A stretch of 34,311 nucleotides of DNA from Candidatus Peribacteria bacterium (GTDB lineage Bacteria > Patescibacteriota > Gracilibacteria > Peribacterales > Peribacteraceae): positions 1-34,311 of the forward strand of contig VGKY01000008.1 of NCBI GenBank assembly GCA_016866875.1. The letters run 5' to 3'. The position numbers and the translations under genes are program-made. Below the pieces are notes generated by a model, which was not told the origin of the DNA, did not search any database, and worked only from the letters and a program-made list of their open reading frames with translations. Shown here piece after piece: positions 16,048 to 22,148 of the stretch. The number at the start of each line of letters is the position of its first letter. Positions within the stretch are counted from its first letter, which is position 1.

Positions 16048-17301
16048 GTGCCTACCTACTGCGCATTTCTCGGACACCAGCCCAGCACAGGACTCGCGGA
16101 GCTCATCGCGGTCGTTCCCGGCTTTCGCATCGTTTCGCAGCCAGAGCCAACGATTGTCATTTTCTCTTCGGAGGAAAAGATCTCCGGAGACGTCCTCCGG
16201 TATCTCGGGGGTGTCTACGCACTGGCGGAGGGCTTTGAAGGCGATCTCTCCGTGAGCGACGGACCACAGTGCCTGCTGCAGTGCTCAGCGAAGATCCGTG
16301 GCAAAATCACCTTTGGCCTACGCACGTCGGGGATCCCTCCCACGGGCGTAAAGGAGATGTACCGCAGGTACAAGGACACACTGAAGCGTGCTGGGCGCCC
16401 GGCGCGCTACGTCGGCAACGAACGCAAGCCAGCGGCCACAGTACTCCTGCACGACGCCGGAATGCTCAGCGGCAAACACGGATTGGAGCTCACGATCGTT
16501 GCTCTTCCCGGTGAAGAGACCTGGATAGGACGCACCATTGCTGCTCAAGACGTCGACAGCTACACGAAGCGCGATATCGGCAAGCCCGTGCGCGACACGA
16601 CCGTCGGACTCCTGCCTCCGAAGCTCGCGCAGGTGATGCTGAATCTCGGACTGTGGCTCTTGCAGAGCACAAAGCCTTCGCCACAGATATCGTCCAGCTC
16701 AAAGCTGAACGCTAAGAGCTCAAAGCTTACGGTCCTCGATCCCTTCTGTGGCACCGGCGTGATCCCACTGGAGTGCCTCGCGCGCACATGGAACGTGCTC
16801 GCCTCCGACGTCAGTCTGAAAGCCGTCAACGGCTGCACGAAGAACATCGAGTGGTTCCGCAAAGAGTGGAAGATCCCGAAGAAAGACGCCGATAGCACGG
16901 TATGGAAGCAGGATGCCACGCAGCCCTTTGCCCTGAAAAAGCTCCCCGATCTCATCGTCACGGAGACGACGCTCGGACCGAGCCTCACGCGAGCTCCTTC
17001 TCTGGGGCCCGCAGAGAGGCTGCGCAAGCAGATGGAAAAACTAGAGGAATCCTTCCTCACAAATGCCGCAGCAACGCTCCCAGGAGTTCCCATCGTCTGC
17101 TGCTGGCCCTTCTGGCGTCTTGCGGGAGGGAATCTCGTCCGTCTGACGGGGCTCTGGGAAAAGCTTCCGAAGCTTGGCTACCGCGCGGTGATGCCTGCCA
17201 TCCCCAAGAGTAAAGAGGCAACGGACTTCTCGCTCCTCTACCGTAGAAACGATCAGTTTGTCGGCCGGGAGATCGTGATGTTGCGGCCAGTGAAGAGATA
17301 G
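16048..17301 (+). CDS. Trm11-like SAM-dependent methyltransferase
   Basis: 417-residue class I methyltransferase resembling the Trm11/UPF0020 RNA guanine methylase group. An N-terminal region (about 1-150) may hold a THUMP-like fold. DIGKPVRDTTVGLLPPKLAQVMLNL is the typical linker, and LDPFCGTGVIPLECL (about 232-246) is SAM motif I. The usual catalytic (D/N)PPY motif is not seen; the corresponding strand reads LIVTETTLGPSL. A heptamer repeat is inserted just before motif I (residues about 217-228, SSSKLNAKSSKL). GTG 16048 is chosen because TATCCT lies 7 nt upstream and conserved sequence begins there. RNA as substrate is inferred from family only. Confidence 0.78.
   Translation: MPTYCAFLGHQPSTGLAELIAVVPGFRIVSQPEPTIVIFSSEEKISGDVLRYLGGVYALAEGFEGDLSVSDGPQCLLQCSAKIRGKITFGLRTSGIPPTGVKEMYRRYKDTLKRAGRPARYVGNERKPAATVLLHDAGMLSGKHGLELTIVALPGEETWIGRTIAAQDVDSYTKRDIGKPVRDTTVGLLPPKLAQVMLNLGLWLLQSTKPSPQISSSSKLNAKSSKLTVLDPFCGTGVIPLECLARTWNVLASDVSLKAVNGCTKNIEWFRKEWKIPKKDADSTVWKQDATQPFALKKLPDLIVTETTLGPSLTRAPSLGPAERLRKQMEKLEESFLTNAAATLPGVPIVCCWPFWRLAGGNLVRLTGLWEKLPKLGYRAVMPAIPKSKEATDFSLLYRRNDQFVGREIVMLRPVKR
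16696..16730. repeat. Heptamer tandem repeat inside the Trm11-like gene
   Basis: Five 7-nt units (AGCTCAA, AGCTGAA and variants) lie in the coding region, translating to a Ser/Lys/Leu-rich stretch immediately before the SAM-binding motif. The reading frame is kept. Confidence 0.8.
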
Positions 17302-17324
17302 AAGCGCAAAGGAGGTAAAGGAAT

Positions 17325-17360
17325 GTCCTTTTAGTCTTTTTCGTCCTCTTCGTCCTTTCC
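17325..17360. repeat. Degenerate 9-nt tandem repeat, four units
   Basis: Four 9-nt units of the GTCCTCTTC type lie between the methyltransferase stop and the next gene. GTCCTCTTC itself is shared exactly with the tract at 12877-12921. Confidence 0.75.
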
Positions 17361-17375
17361 TGTACGATAATCTCC

Positions 17376-17918
17376 GTGCCACGTTTTCTCGCGCGCACGG
17401 CGATCGTCCTCTTCTGCCTCTGGCACATGAGTGCCGTCGCTGCGTTTGCCATCGACCGATCCTGGAACTTTGCCCCTTTTTCGGCATTCAAAGACCTCGT
17501 GGATCCCGTGACGCGCGGCTACGTCCTCATTACAAGCCAGTGGCAGCAGTGGAATCTCTTCTCCCCAGATCCCCTCCGTCGCATCTCGCAGTACCGCGTC
17601 GAGATCTCAGGAGGAAGCGGATGGCAGACGATCGCAAAGATCGGAGGTCCTGACGGAGACAAGCGACGTGCCGGCATGATGAAGGCGCTGCGCAGGATCG
17701 AGGATCGTAGAGCAGATGATCCACTGAATCAGCGCTTCCTCCATGTGCTGTGCCGCCGTGAGAGGATCGTTGGGGGAATCTCCATCCGCCTCGTGCGGCG
17801 CTTTGCCGTCCTGCCAAAACCCCAGCATCCGCTCAGCGTCGAGGAATGGCGCTCGTACGCTCCGTCCTGGTCGGAGGATACGCTGTTCACAGCATCCTGC
17901 CCCCCGCTTGCACTATGA
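17376..17918 (+). CDS. Small membrane-anchored partner of the HTTM protein
   Basis: 180-residue protein with one N-terminal membrane helix (about 6-27), then WNLFSPDP (about 60) and a soluble Arg-rich remainder. I recognise no named domain, but short proteins of this shape, with a W-x-x-FSP motif, often precede HTTM-domain genes. Here its TGA overlaps the HTTM ATG by 4 nt, which supports a joint complex. The start is GTG, with TACGAT 7 nt upstream. Some HTTM systems in bacteria are linked to vitamin K-dependent-carboxylase-like chemistry; I see no direct evidence for that here. Confidence 0.7.
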   Translation: MPRFLARTAIVLFCLWHMSAVAAFAIDRSWNFAPFSAFKDLVDPVTRGYVLITSQWQQWNLFSPDPLRRISQYRVEISGGSGWQTIAKIGGPDGDKRRAGMMKALRRIEDRRADDPLNQRFLHVLCRRERIVGGISIRLVRRFAVLPKPQHPLSVEEWRSYAPSWSEDTLFTASCPPLAL

Positions 17919-19276
17919 ATCTCCTGCCCGCCATCGACGGCTTCTTCTTCCGTCGCATCTCCGCATCGGGCTTCGGGCTCATGCGCATGGCATGGGCCGC
18001 CACCGCTCTTGCCTACCTCCTGCCGCAGTGGAGGGACATCACACTGCTCTATAGCGACGCAGGGATGATCCCACACACACTCTCGGCAGTTGCCTACCGC
18101 AACGAGTACCGCTTCTCACTGCTCGATACCTACACGCATCCCGCCGCAGTGTACGGGCTCTTCCTGCTGCTCCTCACCATGCTCTTCTGCGCGATGATCG
18201 GTTGGCGCACCCGCTTCTCCACCGTCGTCGCCGCGCTCCTGCTCTTCTCCTTCCATGAAGCAAACTTGTTGCCACTGGGGGGCGGGGACACGGTGCTTCG
18301 CAACCTCGGATTCCTGCTCATGATCGCTCCGCAGATCCGCGCGTTCTCCCTCGATCGCGCACGGGAGCAGTGGCGACAGTGGGAGACCGACCGTACATTC
18401 CTCCGTCCGCTCACCATGTCGATCTGGCCATGGAGGCTCCTGGTCTGGCAGTTCATCGTCATCTACATCGCTTCGGGCATCGACAAAGCAACGGGGACGA
18501 TGTGGTGGAATGGAACAGCGGTTGCTTCCGCACTGCACCATGGGCATTTCGCGCGCTGGCCGATGCCGGTGATGGACATCGTCAGCAGGGCATCAGGCCT
18601 CGTCTGTGCTGCCGTACTCGTCTTTGAGTTTGGATGGCTCCTGATGCTCATGCCCAATCGCTTTGCCATGCGAGTGCAAGAGTACATACACCCCCATGCG
18701 ATCCGGCGTGCGCTCCTCCTGAGCGGTGTCCTCTTCCATAGCAGCATCTTCGCGCTCATGGACGTAGGATCCTTTTCCGTCGCTATGCTCGCGGGCTACC
18801 TCGGTCTACTCCTCCAGGAAGATTTTCGAGATATGCAGAAGTGGGTGAAGGGAATAAGGGGAAAGCGAAGAGCAGGATGGCGCATCGTCGTGCTCTACGA
18901 TGCAGCGTGCCACCTCTGTCGTCGCTCGATGTTCACGCTGCTGCTCTGTGATCATCTACAGCGGCTGCAGGCCGTGAACTTCCGTGATAGGGCACTGCGA
19001 AAGCAATACGCTCCGGATATTGCCCTCCAAGACCTCGACCGCTCCATGCATATCAAGATACAAGCTGAAAGCTGTCAGCTGTCAGCTGTCAGCTTCCATG
19101 GCTTCGATGCCTTCAGAAAGCTGGCTTGGCACATCCCCATCCTCTGGCCCCTCGCTCCCCTTCTCTATATTCCAGGCATACCCCCGCTCGGTCGCACGAT
19201 GTACGCCCATATCGCAAAGAACCGTAACCGCTGCGCGGACGGATACTGCGTGCATGATAGTACGGCAAATCGCTGA
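17915..19276 (+). CDS. HTTM membrane protein fused to a DCC thiol-oxidoreductase domain
   Basis: 453-residue fusion. Residues 1 to about 310 hold about seven membrane helices and match the HTTM domain (related to vitamin K-dependent gamma-carboxylase), for example WRLLVWQFIVIYIASGIDKA and WNGTAVASALHHGHFARWP. Residues about 320-453 form a DCC (DUF393) domain: VLYDAACHLCRRS, with the DxxCxxC redox motif, and the closing LAWHIPILWPLAPLLYIPG and IAKNRNRC. A heptamer repeat adds IQAESCQLSAVSFHG within the DCC domain, between its conserved blocks. ATG 17915 forms an ATGA overlap with the preceding gene. A redox or carboxylase-like membrane reaction is likely; the substrate is unknown. Confidence 0.85.
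   Translation: MNLLPAIDGFFFRRISASGFGLMRMAWAATALAYLLPQWRDITLLYSDAGMIPHTLSAVAYRNEYRFSLLDTYTHPAAVYGLFLLLLTMLFCAMIGWRTRFSTVVAALLLFSFHEANLLPLGGGDTVLRNLGFLLMIAPQIRAFSLDRAREQWRQWETDRTFLRPLTMSIWPWRLLVWQFIVIYIASGIDKATGTMWWNGTAVASALHHGHFARWPMPVMDIVSRASGLVCAAVLVFEFGWLLMLMPNRFAMRVQEYIHPHAIRRALLLSGVLFHSSIFALMDVGSFSVAMLAGYLGLLLQEDFRDMQKWVKGIRGKRRAGWRIVVLYDAACHLCRRSMFTLLLCDHLQRLQAVNFRDRALRKQYAPDIALQDLDRSMHIKIQAESCQLSAVSFHGFDAFRKLAWHIPILWPLAPLLYIPGIPPLGRTMYAHIAKNRNRCADGYCVHDSTANR
19063..19097. repeat. Heptamer tandem repeat inside the DCC domain
   Basis: Five 7-nt units, three of them identical AGCTGTC, flanked by AGCTGAA and AGCTTCC. This is the most homogeneous tract in the window, so probably the youngest. 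It stays in frame. Confidence 0.85.
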
Positions 19277-19331
19277 GGAATGGGCTTTGCTCCGGTTCAC
19301 GAAGCTCATATACTCGCCATGCGGCATGTAT

Positions 19332-19406
19332 TCCCCTGTAGCTCAATGGTAGAGCACCTCGCTGTTAACGAGGGGGTTACTGGTTCGAGTCCAGTCGGGG
19401 GAGCCA
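19332..19406 (+). tRNA. tRNA-Asn (GTT), CCA encoded
   Basis: A complete cloverleaf is visible: acceptor TCCCCTG pairs with CGGGGGA; D-arm GCTC/GAGC with GG in the loop; anticodon stem CCTCG/CGAGG with loop CTGTTAA (anticodon GTT at 19364-19366); T-arm ACTGG-TTCGAGT-CCAGT. The discriminator is G and CCA is encoded. The GGGGAGCCAA at its 3' end recurs at 20960-20969 and 21536-21545. Confidence 0.97.
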
Positions 19407-19425
19407 ACTAAATTCTAGAACCTGG

Positions 19426-19431
19426 TAAAAT
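19426..19431 (+). promoter_or_regulatory. -10 element of the 19439 gene
   Basis: TAAAAT lies 7 nt before the ATG at 19439, again a leaderless arrangement. No clear -35, as the tRNA end lies there; read-through from the tRNA promoter is possible. Confidence 0.4.
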
Positions 19432-19438
19432 AAAAAAT

Positions 19439-19840
19439 ATGACTCGGCTATTTTTGGCACCACGCAGTAACGAAACAAGTAGGGCACACTTTTTGGCTAC
19501 CCTGGAAAGTGGGTATCCAATCAAGGATGTTGAGCAATTTTTGACAGAAGGAGAACGGAATTTGTTTAGCGAGAAAAAGAGTTTATACATATGGGGTAAC
19601 CAAAAAGCTAAAAAGGGGTCGTGGAACAAAATGAACATAGGAGATTTTGTTGCCTTTTATGCAAAAGGAGAATTGGTTTACGTGGGGAAGTGTATTCTTA
19701 AAAAGCACTCGGCAGAACTTGCGAGGCAATTGTGGGGTAATGATCCTAAGAAAAAAGATCAAAATGCGACGTGGGAATACACATTTTTCCTCAGTTTAAA
19801 GCCTCAACCTCGACTTTTCTATCTCCTTAGACATATTTGA
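19439..19840 (+). pseudogene. N-terminal fragment of a modification-dependent restriction-type protein
   Basis: 133-residue frame resembling the EVE/PUA-like N-terminal domain found on HNH or McrB-type restriction proteins. FLAPRSNETSRAHFLATL, the run W-x-x-M-x-x-GDFVAFYAKGE, then LARQLWGNDPK and TWEYTFFLSL follow the expected order. In those proteins this domain recognises modified bases or sets specificity and is followed by a nuclease or ATPase. Here the frame stops a few residues after the domain, and no nuclease is found downstream, so it is probably truncated. It could also be a free-standing small EVE-like protein. Its stop overlaps the -35 of the next gene. Base composition is clearly AT-richer than in the neighbours. 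Confidence 0.55.
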
Positions 19841-19865
19841 CATATTATGTATATAAGTGTATAAT
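19837..19865 (+). promoter_or_regulatory. Perfect consensus sigma70 promoter
   Basis: TTGACA (19837-19842), exactly 17 nt, TATAAT (19860-19865). Both hexamers match consensus at all positions. The predicted start is near 19872, giving a leader of about 24 nt before the ATG at 19896. It is by far the strongest promoter in the window. Confidence 0.9.
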
Positions 19866-19895
19866 ATATTTGAATTATTTTATTCCAAACTTTTT

Positions 19896-20345
19896 ATGTT
19901 TCGCTCACTCGAAGGAATTAATGTCAAGGATGGAACAGATGATGAAGCAGTAAAGCTAAGAAAATATTTCGAGACTCTGGATCCGCAGCAGCAATTTGCA
20001 GATGTCATAGCCGCAGCCAGAAACGCAAAATTCCAGCAAGGAACCACTCAGCCTCTTGGCGAACGCCTTGTGTACTTTAGAGATGAACCAAACATCGAAT
20101 CCACCCTCAAAATAGATTCGCAAGGGTCTCAAGTGATAATTTCTGCAAAACCTGATGCCGTATCCTTTGTACTGAATGGCGAACCAGTGATCATCAAAGA
20201 TCGAGGTGTGAGATCTGCCATGAATCAAATGCTACAGAATGTCGGTGTCGATTTTGAAGCCTTAGCTGCAAGCCAGGTTCAGGAAAGAGTCCATTCTGAG
20301 GTAGCAGAGAGGCAAGCACAGATACAGTCATTGCTTACAATGTAA
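19896..20345 (+). CDS. Unknown 149-residue protein
   Basis: I do not recognise this protein. It has no membrane segment or signal peptide; the middle (about 55-105) is beta-strand-like and includes KPDAVSFVLNGEPVIIKD, and the last 40 residues are helical and Gln/Glu-rich (VQERVHSEVAERQAQIQSLL). ATG 19896 is chosen over an earlier in-frame ATG (19857) that lies within the promoter. It is AT-richer than the flanking core genes and sits behind a perfect consensus promoter, as expected for a constitutively expressed accessory gene. Confidence 0.65.
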   Translation: MFRSLEGINVKDGTDDEAVKLRKYFETLDPQQQFADVIAAARNAKFQQGTTQPLGERLVYFRDEPNIESTLKIDSQGSQVIISAKPDAVSFVLNGEPVIIKDRGVRSAMNQMLQNVGVDFEALAASQVQERVHSEVAERQAQIQSLLTM

Positions 20346-20420
20346 CGATCCAGCCCTTCCTTCTATCGAAGAAATGCACCGCCCACGCTTCCTAAGCTTG
20401 TCGTAGAGCCAGCTGAATAG

Positions 20421-20457
20421 TATGTGGTATGTCGTATGTGGTATGTAGTATGCGGTA
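20421..20457. repeat. Degenerate heptamer tandem repeat, five units
   Basis: Five units of TATGTGG and variants (TATGTCG, TATGTAG, TATGCGG) in an intergenic position. Confidence 0.85.
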
Positions 20458-20484
20458 AGAAAAAAATGTGAGCTGTGTGTATTC

Positions 20485-20512
20485 TTACTACTTACTTCTT
20501 ACTACTTACTTT
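20485..20512. repeat. Degenerate heptamer tandem repeat, four units
   Basis: Four units of TTACTAC and TTACTTC alternating. The tract runs into the 3' end of the DedA-like fragment. Confidence 0.85.
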
Positions 20513-20789
20513 CCCTTCCCCAGTTCACCGCCTCGCCTTTCCGTCGCTTCCAGTAGAACCAACCAAGGACGAGTAGTACACAAAAAACAATCGTAAGCTT
20601 CAGTACCGTCTCGGCGGTATCGATGCCCGACATGAGTGAACTTGCGGCACCAAGACCTTCGAAGCCGAGGAGAATGAAGAAGAGGTTTCGAATGAAGAAT
20701 CCGACGTACGTGGAAAGGATGAATGTCTTCAGATCGATCTTCAGGATGCCGCAGATCACAAATATGTCAGGAAATCCGAAGGAGCTGAT
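20502..20789 (-). pseudogene. 3' fragment of a SNARE-associated/VTT (DedA-like) membrane protein
   Basis: The open frame has about 95 codons and resembles only the C-terminal part of VTT-domain proteins: SSFGFPDIFVICGILKIDL, two hydrophobic helices and a basic tail (WKRRKGE). A stop codon (TAA, 20790-20792 complement) cuts it off upstream, and no matching N-terminal sequence is found in any frame beyond. A GTG at 20759 could start an 85-residue product, but conserved sequence continues upstream of it. I read it as a remnant. Confidence 0.6.
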
Positions 20790-20792
20790 TTA

Positions 20793-20868
20793 CCCTGTTG
20801 CTCCAGAGTTCTCGGCAGAAGTGAACGCCCTGCATCGCTACTGGAACAAGGGCCGCTTTGATCGGTAA
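20793..20868 (+). pseudogene. Possible 3' end of an unidentified gene
   Basis: The plus-strand frame ending at TAA 20866-20868 reads VAPEFSAEVNALHRYWNKGR and on to the stop, with protein-like codon use, and is back to back with the DedA-like fragment. Upstream the frame runs antisense through that fragment, so only this short end looks genuine. I cannot name the parent gene. Confidence 0.3.
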
Positions 20869-20938
20869 AGACTGTTAAGCCATCCCTAGCTTCAGCATTC
20901 CGAGTGGCAGTTGTTTCAACATGCTATAAATCTCCGCC

Positions 20939-20969
20939 AGTTCTAGAAACAACCAAAATGGGGAGCCAA
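20939..20969. repeat. Direct repeat DR1, left flank of the MOSC gene
   Basis: 31-bp sequence that begins AGTTCTAGAAACA and ends AATGGGGAGCCAA; it matches DR2 (21515-21545) at 29 of 31 positions. The last 10 bases equal the 3' end of tRNA-Asn plus one base. The two copies enclose the MOSC gene and its promoter. Confidence 0.9.
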
Positions 20970-20971
20970 AC

Positions 20972-20999
20972 TTGACTTATATAAAAAATAATCTAAAAT
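20972..20999 (+). promoter_or_regulatory. Promoter of the MOSC gene
   Basis: TTGACT (20972-20977), a 16-nt spacer and TAAAAT (20994-20999), then 7 nt to the ATG at 21007. It starts 3 nt after the end of DR1. Confidence 0.65.
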
Positions 21000-21006
21000 T
21001 TCTTTT

Positions 21007-21498
21007 ATGAGTGAGTCTCTGAAAATTCTGGAAATTCAGACAGCAGCAGATAAAGGTCTGCCCATGCAATCCCTCGAGCATGTAAAAATTGTAGGCAGTG
21101 GAATTGAGGGCGACCGATATGCATCTGGCAAAGGAGCATTTTCGAAATCTCCGCCTCCGAGAAATATCGATAGACACATCACTCTCATTCAGAGCGAAAT
21201 GATCGAAGCCGTGAATGCGGAAAAAGGCATTAGTATCACGTTTGCGGATACCAGACGGAATCTTCTGACCATTGGTATTCAGCTGAATGATTTGGTTGGC
21301 AAGAAATTTCAGATCGGCGAGGTACTTGTCGAAGGTGTGGAACTCTGCGAACCATGTGGAAGACCGGGCACTCTTTCGACCAATGCAGATGTAAAGCAGC
21401 ATTTTAAAGACGCTTTTGTAGGTCGCGGCGGACTACGCGTGAGAGTTCTTGACACAGGTGAAATTCATCAGGGCGATGAAATCAAGCTTGTGGAGTAA
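21007..21498 (+). CDS. MOSC domain protein
   Basis: 163-residue stand-alone MOSC (Moco sulfurase C-terminal) domain, a sulfur-carrier fold used in molybdenum-cofactor-related and other thiol chemistry. GIEGDRYASGKG (about 34-45), RRNLLTIGIQLNDLVGKKF (about 79-97), VELCEPCGRPG with the conserved cysteines (about 117-127), and GRGGLRVRVLDTG (about 140-152) are all present, so it looks functional. It sits alone between two 31-bp direct repeats with its own promoter, like a single-gene cassette. No molybdenum cofactor gene is in the window. Confidence 0.88.
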   Translation: MSESLKILEIQTAADKGLPMQSLEHVKIVGSGIEGDRYASGKGAFSKSPPPRNIDRHITLIQSEMIEAVNAEKGISITFADTRRNLLTIGIQLNDLVGKKFQIGEVLVEGVELCEPCGRPGTLSTNADVKQHFKDAFVGRGGLRVRVLDTGEIHQGDEIKLVE

Positions 21499-21514
21499 GT
21501 GATAGACAGTAGAC

Positions 21515-21545
21515 AGTTCTAGAAACAGCCACAATGGGGAGCCAA
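21515..21545. repeat. Direct repeat DR2, right flank of the MOSC gene
   Basis: 31-bp copy of DR1 with two substitutions. It follows a TAGACAG heptamer doublet (21503-21516) and ends exactly where the stop codon of a minus-strand gene tail begins (21546-21548). Confidence 0.9.
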
Positions 21546-21657
21546 TCACTCCTTCATCACCGCACTCACAAGGCCCGGCTTTTTGGCCGCTGCCTTGAGC
21601 ACAATCTCGCCGCGACCCGAGGGTAGGGACAAGTCACTCGTGCTACCAACAGGAACA

Positions 21658-22059
21658 TCAGTTGCAACCAGACAAGTACCCCGCCCGGTCGAGGAAGTAC
21701 GCGCGGACGATGGGATCATGCGCCAGCTTCGGCATCCATTCCTCCAGGCTTTCCATCAGGCGATCGGCAAACATGTTGGATGTCCCGTGCAAGAGGGGGC
21801 TGCCCGGATGCGCCTGCTGCCACTCTTGGACTTCCGCCTCATGCGCTTTAAGCAAGGCGTCTGCCTCATCGATATCCACTCCGGACGGTGCACAACACTG
21901 ACGATAGCTACGCCTCCCAGATCGTAGGCAGTCGAGAATTTTTCGGTGCAGCGGCTTGCTCTCCGCACTGTCGGACAACTGGTCTACGTGCTCGGAGCCG
22001 AGCACCGCTTCCAGGTCATCAGGGAGGTCATCTGCTAAGGGAAATGTTGAAGTCTCCAT
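21658..22059 (-). CDS. Unknown acidic 133-residue protein, perhaps frameshifted
   Basis: No recognised family. The protein is acidic and helical, with a Cys pair (RQCCAPSG) near residue 54 and no membrane segment. It ends with YLSGCN and a stop, but another minus-strand frame then stays open to 21546 with protein-like content (VPVGSTSDLSLPSGRGEIVL, then KAAAKKPGLVSAVMKE). A single frameshift near 21665 would join the two into a protein of about 170 residues, so this may be a broken gene next to the cassette boundary. No promoter or Shine-Dalgarno is evident. Confidence 0.45.
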   Translation of the reverse strand: METSTFPLADDLPDDLEAVLGSEHVDQLSDSAESKPLHRKILDCLRSGRRSYRQCCAPSGVDIDEADALLKAHEAEVQEWQQAHPGSPLLHGTSNMFADRLMESLEEWMPKLAHDPIVRAYFLDRAGYLSGCN

Positions 22060-22083
22060 GGAAGGATGGTGGTGAACAATAGT

Positions 22084-22109
22084 AAAAATCCCGCGGGCGT
22101 TGCCGCGGG
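22084..22109 (-). terminator. Intrinsic terminator after the S51 peptidase gene
   Basis: On the minus strand CCCGCGG-CAACGC-CCGCGGG forms a perfect 7-bp GC stem followed by ATTTTTA. It lies about 40 nt after the peptidase stop. Confidence 0.85.
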
Positions 22110-22148
22110 CGCGAAGATGTACCAGGGACGTACGCGAAAAACAAGGCT

